Program-made: the position numbers and the translations under genes | Shown here: positions 26,567-36,887 of the stretch, one piece after another | Position numbering within the stretch: the first letter of the stretch is position 1 | Layout of the letters: the number at the start of each line of letters is the position of its first letter | The notes under the pieces: generated by a model | Told to the model about the DNA's origin: nothing | The model's database searches: none | Seen by the model: only the letters and a program-made list of their open reading frames with translations | Source of the DNA: Polyangium sp. 6x1 | Lineage (GTDB): Bacteria; Myxococcota_A; Polyangia; Polyangiales; Polyangiaceae | Length of the DNA: 64,000 nucleotides | Assembly (NCBI RefSeq): GCF_029946515.1 | Contig: NZ_JARZHH010000036.1 | Span: 1-64,000, forward strand | Direction: 5' to 3'

Positions 26567-27307
26567 TCAAAGGAATCCCCCCGATCGGAGCTTCGCGAGG
26601 AGGCGTTCGTCCCTGGATTCGTGGTGGTGGTGCTCATCGTTCTCTGCGACCTCTCCTCCCCACCCCGGCGCATCTTCCGACGAAGACGTAGCGCGCGCCC
26701 CGCTCGCGATCGAAAGCTGCCGCGCGACGTAGCGCGCGAGCACATCGACTTCAAGATTCACGGCCTGCCCCGGCCGAAGATCGCCGAGGTTCGTCCGCCC
26801 GAGCGTGTGCGGCACGAGCATGACCTCGAACACGACGCGTGACGAGCGCCCCTGCCCCAGATCCGTCACCCGGTTGATCGTCAGGCTGACGCCGTCGATC
26901 GCGATCGAACCCTTGTCGGCCAGGTACGGCGCCAGAGCGCCGTCGGTCTCGACCACGAGCCGCGTCGCGTCTCCGCTCGGCGCCCGCTCGCTCACGCGCC
27001 CGATGCCGTCGACGTGCCCGAGCACCATGTGCCCGCCCATTCGCCCGCCGAGCTTCATCGCTCGTTCGAGGTGCACCCGCGCGCCGACCGCGAGCGCGCC
27101 GAGCGTCGTCCGATCGAGCGTCTCCGACGACATGTCGCACTCGAACCCGGTCGGCCGGATGCGATCGACGGTCAGGCACGCGCCGTTGACGCTGATCGAC
27201 TCGCCGAGCTCGAGCGGCCCGAGCGAGCATTCGATGAACGCGCGCGCGACGGGGCTGCCGGCCCTCTGCCGGAGGATCCCGATGGTCTCGACGAGGCCCG
27301 TGAACAT
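26567..27307 (-). CDS. ribE: Riboflavin synthase, alpha subunit type
   Basis: Dismutates two lumazines to riboflavin. The start MFTGLVETIG at 27307 is diagnostic. Two tandem lumazine-binding barrels follow: SISVNGACLTV with GGRMGGHMVLGHVDG in the first, and SIAIDGVSLTINRV with HTLGRTNLGDLRPG in the second. A ~35-residue charged, His-containing tail follows the normal end of the family and has no known role. The downstream gap to ribB is 52 bases; the upstream gap to the PilZ gene is 22 bases. Confidence 0.95.
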   Translation of the reverse strand: MFTGLVETIGILRQRAGSPVARAFIECSLGPLELGESISVNGACLTVDRIRPTGFECDMSSETLDRTTLGALAVGARVHLERAMKLGGRMGGHMVLGHVDGIGRVSERAPSGDATRLVVETDGALAPYLADKGSIAIDGVSLTINRVTDLGQGRSSRVVFEVMLVPHTLGRTNLGDLRPGQAVNLEVDVLARYVARQLSIASGARATSSSEDAPGWGGEVAENDEHHHHESRDERLLAKLRSGGFL

Positions 27308-27329
27308 TCTGTTCGGCTCGATCCGGGGC

Positions 27330-27674
27330 TTACTCTTTGTTGGCCTGCGCGGCGAGCAGCCGATCGACGATCCGCTTCGACTCTTCGCCGAGCTCGGTGA
27401 ACACGACGCCCATGCCGGGCGGATCGTCGTGCACGCGCACCACTTCACCGACGCCCTCGATCGTCTCGATGTCGTCCATGATCACGGTGAAGCGCAGGTT
27501 GACCTTAGTGCCGACCTCGAGTGGTGTCTTCGAGCGGACGAACACGCCCGTGCGGGAGATGTTCGACACGTACTCGTTGATGAACGAGTCGTAGCTCTCG
27601 AACTCCTTGTTGATCGTGACGCGCTCGTCCTTGCGCGGGCCGTGGTCAACAGGAGGACGGTCGCTCTCGCTCAT
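27330..27674 (-). CDS. PilZ domain protein
   Basis: A single PilZ domain of 114 residues. The c-di-GMP-binding signature is complete: RKDER (RxxxR) near residue 14 and NISRTG (N/DxSxxG) near residue 38, followed by the beta-barrel strands GTKVNLRFTVI, GVGEVVRVHD and GMGVVFTEL. Binding of cyclic di-GMP is expected from the family. It lies between the RNase E/G gene (8-base gap) and ribE (22-base gap) on the same strand, so it is probably cotranscribed. Its effector partner is unknown. Confidence 0.92.
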   Translation of the reverse strand: MSESDRPPVDHGPRKDERVTINKEFESYDSFINEYVSNISRTGVFVRSKTPLEVGTKVNLRFTVIMDDIETIEGVGEVVRVHDDPPGMGVVFTELGEESKRIVDRLLAAQANKE

Positions 27675-27682
27675 GCGTCACC

Positions 27683-29935
27683 TCATCTGCCGAGCAGGTC
27701 GAACTGTTCGAGGTGGTATTCCTTGCGGGGGACGAGCTCGATCCGGCGCGTGAACAGGCGCTCGGCCTCTTGCACGGCGACGCGCTCGTCGTTCTTCAGG
27801 AGGTCGACGATCGCCGGGTGCGCGTTGACGATCACCACGTACCCCGGGAGGTTCAGGCGCTCGCGACGGATCTGCCGCAAGATCTCGTACGCGATGCTCT
27901 GCTTCGACTGGAGCTGCCCCGTGCCGTCGCAGTAGAAGCACGGCTCGAGCATGATGCGCCCGAGGCTCTCCCGCGTGCGCTTGCGGGTCATCTCGATGAG
28001 GCCGAGCTCCGAGATGCGGTTGAACGTGGTCTTGGCCTTGTCCTTCGACAGGAGCTCCTCCAGGCGCTTGCGCACCTTCTCGCGGTTGCCCGCGCGCTCC
28101 ATGTCGATGAGGTCGAGGATGATGAGGCCGCCGATGTTCCGGAACCGGAGCTGGTAGGCGATCTCCTCGACCGCCTCCAGGTTCGTCGTGAGGATCGTCT
28201 CTTCGAGATCGCGCGATCCTTTGCCTACAAACTTTCCGGTGTTCACGTCGATCGCCGTGAGCGCCTCGGCCTGATCGATGATCAGGTGGCCGCCCGAGGG
28301 CAGCGGGACCTTGCGCGACAGCGCGCGCTGGATCTCGTCCTCGATGCCGTACGCGTCGAAGATCGGCTCGCCGCCCTCGTAGAGCTCCACGGCGTCCACG
28401 CGCTCCGGCATGAACATCTCCATGAAGCGCTTCAGCCGCACGTACTCCTCGCGGCTGTCGATCACAATCTTCTCGATGTCGTCCGTGAACAGATCCCGCG
28501 CCGTCTTCAGCACGAGGTCGAGCTCCGTGTAGAGGCACGCCGGCCCCCGCACGACGCTCTCGCGCTTCTTCACGACCTCGCCCCAGAGCCGCACGAGGTA
28601 GCCGACGTCGGACTTGAGCTGCTTCTTCGTCAGGCCCTCGGCCACCGTGCGCACGATGAGCCCGCCCTGCGGCGGCTTCATCGACTCGATCGCCTCGCGC
28701 AGACGCGAGCGCTCTTTCTCCGAGCCGATGCGCTTCGAGATGCCCACGTGATCGACCGTCGGCAGGTACACGACGTACCGGCCCGGCAGCGAGACGTGGC
28801 TCGTCACGCGCGCGCCCTTCGTCCCGATCGGCTCCTTCGAGACCTGCACGAGGACCTCCTGGCCCTCGCGGATCACCTCGCGGATCGGCGTCGTCTTCGA
28901 GACGCGCATCGGCTCGTGGTGGCCGCCGTGCGCTCGCTTCGTCGTCGTACGATCGCCCCCGCGATCACGACCGCCACGACCGCCATCCCGGCCGCGACCC
29001 TTCTCGCCGCGGTCCCGGTTGCGCCCTTCCTTCGGCGCCCTCGACGTCTCGCGCGCGGTCTCCTTCGGCGCCTCTTTCACGGCCACCGCGACCGCGGCGG
29101 CCGCCGCGGCCTCGGGTCGACGATCGCGGGTTCGTCCGGACCGACGCACGCGACCACGCTGCCCACGCCCACGCCGCGAACGTCCGCCGCGCGGCTCCGT
29201 CGGCGAGGTCTCGCTCTCGGTGACAGCGCCTTCGACCTTCACCTCGGCCGGCTGCGCCTCCGCGCCTTCCTCGGCCGGCGCCGCTTCGTCTTGCTCCTCG
29301 GGCTCCGCGCTCGCTTCGACGGCCAAGGCGGCCTCGACTTCGACTTCGTCTTCCGACTCCGCCGCGTCGTCCGCCTCGTCCTCTGCGCGCGCCTCGTCCG
29401 CGGGAGCTTCCTCCGCCGCAGACTCGACCGACGGCTCCTCGTCCGACGTGGGCTCCTCGACGCTGCTCGCCGAAGCGGCGGGCTCTTCTTCTTCGCCCTC
29501 GCCCTCGTCGTAGACCTCTTCGACGCTCGGCTCGGCCATCACGTCGAGCGCCGTCGGCAGCGAGATCGACACGTCGCGCTCGGTGCGCACCGGCTCTTCG
29601 GGCACGTGCGCCGTGATCTCGGGCGGAGCGTGCGCCGGACGTTCTTCTTCTTCGTGCGCCGTGCCGTGCGTGTGCCGACCTGCGAGGTACGCGTCGAAGT
29701 CATCCGGACGGATGAGATCTTCGACGTGCAGGAAGGCCGCACGTTCGAGCCCGATGTCGATGAACGCGGCCTGCATGCCCGGGAGAACGCGGCTGACCCT
29801 GCCGAGATAGATGTTCCCGAGGGTCCCCTTCTGCGCATCTCGCTCGATGTGCAGCTCGGCGATGATCCCGTTTTCGATGAGGGCGACTCGCGTCTCGCGG
29901 ATGTCGACGTTGATGACGAGGAGATTCTTACCCAT
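27683..29935 (-). CDS. rng: Ribonuclease E/G family endoribonuclease with large charged insertion
   Basis: The start is taken at the ATG at 29935 (GKNLLVINV); a start at 29980 is less likely. The catalytic core is intact: AIDVNTGKFVG and IILDLIDMER carry the magnesium-binding Asp/Asn residues, and PCFYCDGTG supplies the zinc-link CxxC. Residues ~1-80 begin the S1 domain (LPGMQAAFIDIGLERAAFLH). Residues ~80-345 are an insertion, first very acidic (Glu/Asp/Ala) and then Arg/Gly-rich (RGQRGRVRRSGRTRD), after which the S1 fold resumes at VIREGQEVLVQVSKEPIGTKGAR. The intrinsically disordered arm that E. coli RNase E carries at its C-terminus is here placed inside S1. It is the first gene of the cluster that continues with pilZ and rib genes. 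Confidence 0.93.
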   Translation of the reverse strand: MGKNLLVINVDIRETRVALIENGIIAELHIERDAQKGTLGNIYLGRVSRVLPGMQAAFIDIGLERAAFLHVEDLIRPDDFDAYLAGRHTHGTAHEEEERPAHAPPEITAHVPEEPVRTERDVSISLPTALDVMAEPSVEEVYDEGEGEEEEPAASASSVEEPTSDEEPSVESAAEEAPADEARAEDEADDAAESEDEVEVEAALAVEASAEPEEQDEAAPAEEGAEAQPAEVKVEGAVTESETSPTEPRGGRSRRGRGQRGRVRRSGRTRDRRPEAAAAAAVAVAVKEAPKETARETSRAPKEGRNRDRGEKGRGRDGGRGGRDRGGDRTTTKRAHGGHHEPMRVSKTTPIREVIREGQEVLVQVSKEPIGTKGARVTSHVSLPGRYVVYLPTVDHVGISKRIGSEKERSRLREAIESMKPPQGGLIVRTVAEGLTKKQLKSDVGYLVRLWGEVVKKRESVVRGPACLYTELDLVLKTARDLFTDDIEKIVIDSREEYVRLKRFMEMFMPERVDAVELYEGGEPIFDAYGIEDEIQRALSRKVPLPSGGHLIIDQAEALTAIDVNTGKFVGKGSRDLEETILTTNLEAVEEIAYQLRFRNIGGLIILDLIDMERAGNREKVRKRLEELLSKDKAKTTFNRISELGLIEMTRKRTRESLGRIMLEPCFYCDGTGQLQSKQSIAYEILRQIRRERLNLPGYVVIVNAHPAIVDLLKNDERVAVQEAERLFTRRIELVPRKEYHLEQFDLLGR

Positions 29936-30158
29936 GCCCACTGGAGCGCCCTTACCGCGCCGCGAGCGAAGGGTTACCACGACAAGCCCGAGCCATGAAG
30001 CCGATTGGCTCGCCTTTCGTTCAGGGCTCGTCTTTCGCGACGGACCCGCGGTTCACCGATGCCCCGAGCGGCACGACCGAGCGCCGAGCAGGTCGGCCCG
30101 GCCGAACCGCGGAAGTGCAGGAAAGGAGGAAGGTTTCAGCCTCGCTGCGGGGCCGATC

Positions 30159-30620
30159 CTAGGGGCAGATGCTCGCGCTCTCGGCGCACGAGGTCGGGCA
30201 GGACTCGCAGAGGATGCAGGTGATGAGCGTGTTGTACCGCTCGGCGCCGAGGGGGTTGCCCATGGCGCATCCGCTCTGGCAGGAGACGTCGTCCTCGCAG
30301 CCGGCCATGCACATGTTGAATTCGACACAGGATTTGTCGCCGAAGCAGCCCTCGTAGGCCACGACGCACGGACCCTTCACCGCGCAGCTCGTGCAGCCGC
30401 GGCTGTAATCACCGCACGAGGCGAGCTCGTCGCAGTTCTCGGGCGGCTTGGTCGAAGCGTCGCCGCCCATGCCGCCGCCGCCGCCGCTGCCGGCGGTCGC
30501 CGTGGCCCCCGTGCCCCCGGCACCCCCGAAATCTCCGGAACCCCCCCCCGTTTCATCACCCACCGAACACGCCAGGAGGAAGACCAGCGCCGCCCCGAGA
30601 ATGCCGTTTCGTTGCGCCAT
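30159..30620 (-). CDS. Cys-rich lipoprotein with Gly-rich linker (paralogue A)
   Basis: Signal peptide with lipobox LLAC near residue 18, a Gly/Ala/Thr linker to residue ~55, then ~95 residues with about 16 cysteines (SCGDYSRGCTSCAVKGPC, CEDDVSCQSGC, CILCESCPTSCAES). The end resembles that of the next gene (RYNTLITCILCESCPTSC against GYNAVAVCLICGNCPSAC), so the two are paralogues. Disulfide-stabilised surface exposure is inferred. Function unknown. Confidence 0.78.
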   Translation of the reverse strand: MAQRNGILGAALVFLLACSVGDETGGGSGDFGGAGGTGATATAGSGGGGGMGGDASTKPPENCDELASCGDYSRGCTSCAVKGPCVVAYEGCFGDKSCVEFNMCMAGCEDDVSCQSGCAMGNPLGAERYNTLITCILCESCPTSCAESASICP

Positions 30621-30716
30621 AAGTGCAACGGATCAGCGTACTTCGGGGCGGTTCCCTGCGAAAGGGCGACATCGCCCTACATGGACAAGGTATGTCCGAC
30701 CAGACCGGCGGTCAGG

Positions 30717-31223
<507 letters not shown>

Positions 31224-31348
31224 CGGAGACCTCCAAGGATGTGCGACCCCGGCCTCGCAAGAGAGTAGAGAGGCCGAGGACAAACGCGTCCGTACACGCG
31301 CGGCAGCGGCAAGGCAACGCGCTTCGAGGGGCGCGTCGCGAGGGACGG

Positions 31349-32917
31349 CTAGAGCGGAATGTTGCCGTGCTTCTTCGGCGGGTTCTTGTCGCGCTTGTCA
31401 CGCAAAAGCTCGAGCGCGCGATCGAGGCGGATGCGGAGCGTCCTCGGGTGGATCACCTCGTCGATGAAGCCGAGCTCCGCGGCCTTGTAGGGGTTCGCGA
31501 ACTTCGCCTTGTACTCCTCGACGAACCGCGCGCGCGCCGCCGCCGGATCCGACGCCGACTGGATCTCCTTGCGGTAGACGATGTTCACCGCGCCGTCCGG
31601 CCCCATGACCGCGATCTCCGCCGTCGGGAACGCGAGGTTGTAGTCCGCGCGGATGTGCTTCGAGGCCATCACGTCGTACGCGCCGCCGTAGGCCTTGCGC
31701 GTGATCACCGTGATCTTCGGGACCGTCGCCTCGGCGAACGCGTAGAGCAGCTTCGCGCCGTGCGTGATGATGCCGCCGTACTCCTGATCGGTCCCGGGCA
31801 AGAAGCCGGGGACGTCGACGAACGTGACGAGCGGGATGTTGAAGCAGTCGCAGAACCGCACGAAGCGCGCGCCCTTGATGCTCGCGCGGATGTCGAGGCA
31901 GCCCGCGAGCACGTTCGGCTGGTTCGCCACGACGCCCACCGTCCGGCCGCCGACGCGCGCGAAGCCGCACACGATGTTCTGCGCGTACTTCTCGTGCACC
32001 TCGTAGAGGTAGCCGTCGTCGACGACCGCGCGGACGACGCTCTTGATGTCGTACGGCTTCGAAGATTCGCTCGGCACCATGCTGTCGAGCTCCGGCACCT
32101 CGCGATCCGTGGGATCGGTCGAGGGCCGTCGAGGCGGATCCTCGGTATTGTTGGAGGGCAAAAAGGAGAGCAGCTCCCGCACGCGCGCGATCGCCGCGCG
32201 ATCGTCGGGCGCCGTCAGGTGGCAGACGCCGCTCTTCACCGCGTGCGCCGAGGCGCCGCCGAGGTCCTCCTTGGTCACGTCCTCGTTCGTCACCGTCTTG
32301 ATGACCTCGGGGCCCGTGATGAACATGTAGCTCGTCCCCTCGACCATCAGGACGAAGTCCGTGATCGCCGGCGAGTACACGGCGCCGCCCGCGCACGGGC
32401 CCATGATGGCGCTGATCTGCGGCACGACGCCGCTCGCCAAGGTGTTGCGCAGGAAGATGTCCGCGTAGCCCGCGAGCGACTCGACGCCCTCCTGGATCCG
32501 CGCTCCGCCGGAATCGTTGAGCCCGATCACGGGCGCCCCGATCCTCATCGCGAGATCCATCACCTTGCAGATCTTCTGCGCGTAGGCCCCCGAGAGCGAT
32601 CCGCCGATCACGGTGAAGTCCTGCGCGAACACGCAGACCTTGCGACCGTCGACGAGCCCCCAGCCGGTCACCACGCCGTCGCCGAGGACCTTCGTCTTGT
32701 CCATGTCGAAGTCGTTGCAACGGTGCACGACGAACCGGTCGAGCTCGACGAAGGATCCAGGGTCGAGCAAGAGCTCGACGCGCTCGCGTGCAGTGAGCTT
32801 GCCAGCCTCGTGTTGCTTGGCGACGCGCGCCGCGCCGCCCCCCTCGAGGGCGCGGCGGTTCATGTCGTCGAGTCGTTCGATCGCGTCTTTCGCGCGGGAG
32901 CTCTGTTGTTCGGACAT
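31349..32917 (-). CDS. pccB: Acyl-CoA carboxylase carboxyltransferase (propionyl-CoA carboxylase beta type)
   Basis: Carboxyltransferase subunit that moves CO2 from carboxybiotin to an acyl-CoA, giving methylmalonyl-CoA if the substrate is propionyl-CoA. The sequence shows [71 protein letters not shown] and the C-terminal [27 protein letters not shown]. Length 522 fits the PccB/AccD5 family. No biotin-carrying alpha subunit is adjacent, so the exact acyl-CoA specificity is inferred. It is divergent from the kinase-SUMF1 gene. Confidence 0.93.
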   Translation of the reverse strand: MSEQQSSRAKDAIERLDDMNRRALEGGGAARVAKQHEAGKLTARERVELLLDPGSFVELDRFVVHRCNDFDMDKTKVLGDGVVTGWGLVDGRKVCVFAQDFTVIGGSLSGAYAQKICKVMDLAMRIGAPVIGLNDSGGARIQEGVESLAGYADIFLRNTLASGVVPQISAIMGPCAGGAVYSPAITDFVLMVEGTSYMFITGPEVIKTVTNEDVTKEDLGGASAHAVKSGVCHLTAPDDRAAIARVRELLSFLPSNNTEDPPRRPSTDPTDREVPELDSMVPSESSKPYDIKSVVRAVVDDGYLYEVHEKYAQNIVCGFARVGGRTVGVVANQPNVLAGCLDIRASIKGARFVRFCDCFNIPLVTFVDVPGFLPGTDQEYGGIITHGAKLLYAFAEATVPKITVITRKAYGGAYDVMASKHIRADYNLAFPTAEIAVMGPDGAVNIVYRKEIQSASDPAAARARFVEEYKAKFANPYKAAELGFIDEVIHPRTLRIRLDRALELLRDKRDKNPPKKHGNIPL

Positions 32918-33105
32918 CGCGCGGAGCCCCTACCATGGGCACGCGCGCGCCGCCTCCCCCCGCCGCCCGCCGGCCGAACGGGCGTTGCGCTGGGCGCCCC
33001 ACCAAGTACGATTTCCTGGCCCGAGCGAGCCCGCGCCTGCGCGGTGACGAGAAGAGCGACGGAAAACAGAAGAGGGGGGCCGCGCTCGCCTCGGGCACAC
33101 AACGC

Positions 33106-35607
33106 ATGAAGCCCGCCCCGATCTGCGAGGCTGGCGCGTCGGCACCGCCGAGCGCCAAAGACGACGCAACCCCGTTCGAGGAGACGGAGCCCATCGCGCC
33201 CGCGCTGCCCGACGGAGGCGCGCGCTACCGCATCGTCGAGCGCCTCGGCAGCGGTGGCACGGGCGTCGTCTACGCCGCCGAGGACCACGCCGCGAGCCGC
33301 CTCGTCGCGCTGAAGACACGCAAGGACGACGACGACGATCCGCACGGTAGCCAAGGCCTCTTCCTCCACGAAGCGCGCGTCGCCGCGCAGCTCGAGCACC
33401 CCAACATCGTCCCCGTCTACGACGTCGGCCGTCTGCCCGACGGCCGGCCCTTCTACACGATGCGCATCGTCAAGCAGCAGAGCTTGCACGACGTGCTCAC
33501 GCAGCCCGAGCTGCACCCGAACTGGCCACTCGTGCGCCTCGTCTCCGCGTTCGTGCAGGTCTCGCGCGCCCTCGCCTACGCGCACCGCCGCGGCGTCGTG
33601 CATCGCGACATCAAGCCGGAGAACATCCTGCTCGGCGACGAAGGCGAGGTGTACCTGAGCGACTGGGGCAACGCGCGCATGCTCACCGGCATCGAGCCCA
33701 CCTCGCCGCTCTCGCTCCCGGACGACGATCCCTTCTTCATCCGCGGCGAAGGCGGCTACCCGAGCGGTTTGTCCGGGACCCCGGGCTACATCGCCCCCGA
33801 GCAGATCCGCGGCGAGCGCGCGAAGATCGATCACCGCGCCGACATCTTCGCGCTCGGCGTCGTGCTCTACGAGATGCTCACGGGCGAGCACCCGTTCGAC
33901 GCGCCCACCGTGCTCGGCGTGATCCTCGCGACGCAGACGCGGGATCCGAGGCCGCCGCGCACGGTCACGCCGAGCTGTCCGCTCGTGCTCGAGGACCTCT
34001 GCCTCGCCATGCTCTCGAAGGATCCCTGGAAGAGGCCCGACTCCGCCGCGCGCGTCGCCGACGGGGCCGAGGCCTTCCTCGAAGGCGCGAAGGAGCGAGA
34101 TCGCCGCCGCGCCGAGGCGCGATGGCTCTGCGGGCTCGCGCGCGAGCCGGCCCAGCGCGACAAGACCCTTCGCCTCGAACGCGCGCAGCTCGACGCCGAG
34201 GCGCGGCGCCTGCGCGCCGACGTGAAGAGCTACGATCCGATCGATCGCAAGCGCCCCGCGTGGGCGGCCGAAGATCGCGCCGCCGCCGTCGAGCGCGAGC
34301 AGGCGCGCGCCATGGCCGAGGCGATCGACCTCTACACGAAGGCGCTCGCGTACGATCCCGAGCTCGAAGAGGCGCGCTCGGGCCTCGCGGATCTCTACTG
34401 GGCGCGCGCCGTCGCCGCCGACGCCGAGCGCCGCCACGCGAGCCGCATCTACTACGAGGCCCTCGTCTCCGAGTTCGACGTCGGCAGCTACGCCGCGCTC
34501 CTCCGCTCCGACGCGTGCCTCGTGATCGAGACGAACCCGCCCGGCGCGCGCGTCCTCGCCTATCGCTACGTCGAAAAGGATCGTGTCCTCGTCCCGAGCG
34601 AAGAGCGCTACCTCGGCCGCACGCCCATCACCGAGGTCCGCCTCTCGCCGGGCAGCTACCTGCTCGTGCTTCGCCGCCCCGGCTTCCGCGACGTCCGTTA
34701 CCCCGTCCTGCTCCGACGCGGTGAGCGCCACGAGGCCACGGTCAACCTCTACACCGACGAGGAGATCGGCGAGGGCTTCATCTACATCCCCGGCGGCTCG
34801 TACATCGCGGGCGGCGACGACGACGCGCCCGACGCGATCGGCCGCGCCGAGCCCTTCGTCGCCGACTTCGCGATCTCGCGCTTCCCCGTCACCTTCCGGC
34901 AGTACTGTGACTTCCTCGACCGCATCGAGGATCGCTCCCACGCGCTCGCGCTCATGCGCGCCCCGCGCGACTTCCGCGGCACGGAGGGGTACGTCGTGCG
35001 GCGCGGCAAGCACGGCCAGTGGGAGCCCGTGCCCGGCCTCATCGAAGGCGATGCGCGCAAGCAGTTCCCTCACGAAGAGGGGCACCTCCTCGACGTGCCC
35101 GTCCTGCTCGTCGACTGGTTCGACGCCGCCGCCTATTGCGCGTTCCACACCGAGCACGAGGGCTTCGAGATGCGTTTGCCCACGGAGCTCGAGTGGGAGA
35201 AGGCCGCGCGCGGCACCGACGGCCGCATCCATCCCTGGGGCGATCCGTTCGACCCCACCTTCTGCCTCATGCGCGCCTCGCGCCCCTACCTCCCGCAACC
35301 CGAGCCCGTCGGCACCTTCCCGCTCGACGAATCTCCGTACGGCGTGCGTGACATGGCCGGCGGCGTGCGCGAGTGGGTCGGCGACGTGCACGGCGAGCGC
35401 ACGTGGTCCGAGACCAGCACCGAGCCCGAGCCCGTCGCCGGCGCGGTGCGCGACGCCTCCGAGTGGCGTGTCATCCGCTCAGGCGGCTGGTCGACCACGC
35501 ACGAGTACACGCGCAGCGCCGCGCGCACGCGCTTCTTCGCGCTCACGCGCGCCACGCACCTGGGCTTCCGCGTCGCGCACGATCTGCCGCGCCGACGCTC
35601 GGGCTGA
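33106..35607 (+). CDS. Ser/Thr kinase - PEGA - SUMF1 (formylglycine-generating-enzyme-like) fusion
   Basis: The ATG at 33106 is preferred; an in-frame ATG at 32935 would add 57 low-complexity residues. Kinase domain (residues ~40-330): P-loop LGSGGTGVVYAAE, ALK lysine near residue 70, HRDIKPEN near 166, and DWG in place of DFG near 186, which keeps the metal Asp, so activity is expected. A helical linker follows with a TPR-like stretch, then a PEGA domain (~471-555) and a C-terminal SUMF1/FGE-type domain (~558-830) with MRLPTELEWEKAARG, RDMAGGVREWVGDV and RSGGWS. The FGE catalytic cysteine region reads REWVGD, so a binding rather than sulfatase-maturing role is inferred. No transmembrane segment is evident. 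Confidence 0.92.
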   Translation: MKPAPICEAGASAPPSAKDDATPFEETEPIAPALPDGGARYRIVERLGSGGTGVVYAAEDHAASRLVALKTRKDDDDDPHGSQGLFLHEARVAAQLEHPNIVPVYDVGRLPDGRPFYTMRIVKQQSLHDVLTQPELHPNWPLVRLVSAFVQVSRALAYAHRRGVVHRDIKPENILLGDEGEVYLSDWGNARMLTGIEPTSPLSLPDDDPFFIRGEGGYPSGLSGTPGYIAPEQIRGERAKIDHRADIFALGVVLYEMLTGEHPFDAPTVLGVILATQTRDPRPPRTVTPSCPLVLEDLCLAMLSKDPWKRPDSAARVADGAEAFLEGAKERDRRRAEARWLCGLAREPAQRDKTLRLERAQLDAEARRLRADVKSYDPIDRKRPAWAAEDRAAAVEREQARAMAEAIDLYTKALAYDPELEEARSGLADLYWARAVAADAERRHASRIYYEALVSEFDVGSYAALLRSDACLVIETNPPGARVLAYRYVEKDRVLVPSEERYLGRTPITEVRLSPGSYLLVLRRPGFRDVRYPVLLRRGERHEATVNLYTDEEIGEGFIYIPGGSYIAGGDDDAPDAIGRAEPFVADFAISRFPVTFRQYCDFLDRIEDRSHALALMRAPRDFRGTEGYVVRRGKHGQWEPVPGLIEGDARKQFPHEEGHLLDVPVLLVDWFDAAAYCAFHTEHEGFEMRLPTELEWEKAARGTDGRIHPWGDPFDPTFCLMRASRPYLPQPEPVGTFPLDESPYGVRDMAGGVREWVGDVHGERTWSETSTEPEPVAGAVRDASEWRVIRSGGWSTTHEYTRSAARTRFFALTRATHLGFRVAHDLPRRRSG

Positions 35608-35625
35608 GGTTCGTCCTTCCGAACC
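35608..35625. terminator. Hairpin filling the gap between convergent genes
   Basis: GGTTCG and CGAACC flank a TCCTTC loop. The hairpin occupies exactly the 18 bases between the stop of the kinase fusion and the stop of the convergent parvulin gene. Confidence 0.6.
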
Positions 35626-36705
35626 CTACTGCGATCCCGCGTCGCCCGCGCCGCCGTCCGCGCCTTCTTGCCCGGGCGGCGTGTATCCGGGCAGCCCCCA
35701 AGGCCCCGGATCTTTGCCTTCGAAGGGCTTCACGCCCTCGGGCAGCTTCACCTTCGCGAGCGCCGCGTCGTCGATCTCCACGGCGAACTTCTTCCGGAGC
35801 TCCGCTTCGAGCGCCTTCTCGCGCTCCTGCATCTTCTGCTGCAGGAGCTTCACGCGGATCGATCGATCCGCCTCCTGGAGCGTCCGGCTGTGCCCCGCCG
35901 TGATGCCGTTCATCCGCACCACGTAGAACCGCCCGTCGGCCTCCACGATCTCGTCGAGCACCGACCCGACGCTGCCGATCTTGAACACCGCGCCGCGGAT
36001 CGACTCGGGGATCTTCGGGTTCTTGCCGCGCGGATCGTCGAGCGCGCCGACCACGCCGAGATCCCCCGCGAGATCGAGCGACGCGCTCGGATCCTTCGTC
36101 TTCGGCGCCGTCACCGAGTGCTTGTAGAAGAGCTCGCCCCACTCGGCCGCCGTCTTGATCTTCGTCGCGTCCTTCAGCACGCGCTCTGCCGCCTTCTTGT
36201 CGGACAGCACGATCGCCGCGACGCGACGCCGCTCCGGCTCGCGAAACTCCTCCGCGTGCGCCTCGTAGTACGCGCGCACCTCGGCCGCGGGGATCTCGCC
36301 TGGCGCGGGCAAGCCTTTCCGCGCGTCGGCGAGGATCGCGTCGCGCAGGATCTGCCGGATCGCCTCTTCCGTTTCGGGCTGCTTGTCGAGCCCGCGGCGC
36401 CGCGCCTCGGCGGCGAGCAGCTCCACGTCGATGATCTCGTCGAGCAGCTCTTTTCGGCGCTCTTTCGTCTGGTAGCGGAGCCTGTCGAACTGATCCATCC
36501 GCTCGAGCGTCGCGGCGAAGTCGCCGAGCGTGATCAACCGATCGCCGACCTTCGCCAGTGTCCGCGTGGCCTGCTCTTGCGAGAGCCCGGCCGCGGGCGC
36601 CGCTGCGTCCGCTGCGGGCGGCGCCACGGCCTTGTCGTTACAGCCCGCGGAGAGCGCGACGATTGCCGCGACGAACAGGGACGATTGCGCGCGCCTCACC
36701 AGCAT
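35626..36705 (-). CDS. Parvulin-type peptidyl-prolyl isomerase lipoprotein
   Basis: Signal peptide with lipobox LSAGC near residue 22, an Ala/Pro-rich linker, a SurA/PrsA-like N-terminal helical region (residues ~50-160, with [19 protein letters not shown]) and a PpiC rotamase domain (~165-275, with [18 protein letters not shown] and FYVVRMNG). It is expected to be a periplasmic, membrane-tethered folding factor for exported proteins. An acidic, Pro-rich C-terminus follows. It is divergent from pyrH. The client proteins are unknown. Confidence 0.88.
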   Translation of the reverse strand: MLVRRAQSSLFVAAIVALSAGCNDKAVAPPAADAAAPAAGLSQEQATRTLAKVGDRLITLGDFAATLERMDQFDRLRYQTKERRKELLDEIIDVELLAAEARRRGLDKQPETEEAIRQILRDAILADARKGLPAPGEIPAAEVRAYYEAHAEEFREPERRRVAAIVLSDKKAAERVLKDATKIKTAAEWGELFYKHSVTAPKTKDPSASLDLAGDLGVVGALDDPRGKNPKIPESIRGAVFKIGSVGSVLDEIVEADGRFYVVRMNGITAGHSRTLQEADRSIRVKLLQQKMQEREKALEAELRKKFAVEIDDAALAKVKLPEGVKPFEGKDPGPWGLPGYTPPGQEGADGGAGDAGSQ

Positions 36706-36887
36706 CGAGCGGCCGGTCTAGCACTTCTTCGATGCGGTTGGGGGGCGGTTCTGCGAGGTCTCCGCGCGGCAGCTTGCCGCTTCTCCGGCCTTTTCCGGAC
36801 CCGCGCGGACGAGCCCGCCGAGGCCCCGGGGTCGGTCTCGCCGAACGACGCGTTGCGGACGAGGCGAACCGGGGCTACGAGACCCGC

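Noticed and set aside
26567-26660. HHHH run near the C-terminus of riboflavin synthase, resembling an affinity tag
   Set aside because: Four histidines in a natural charged tail; no vector or linker sequence around it.
30046-30112. Inverted repeat CCGCGGTTC/GAACCGCGG separated by 49 bases
   Set aside because: Long spacing, GC-rich arms and no associated gene signal; plausible by chance at this GC content.
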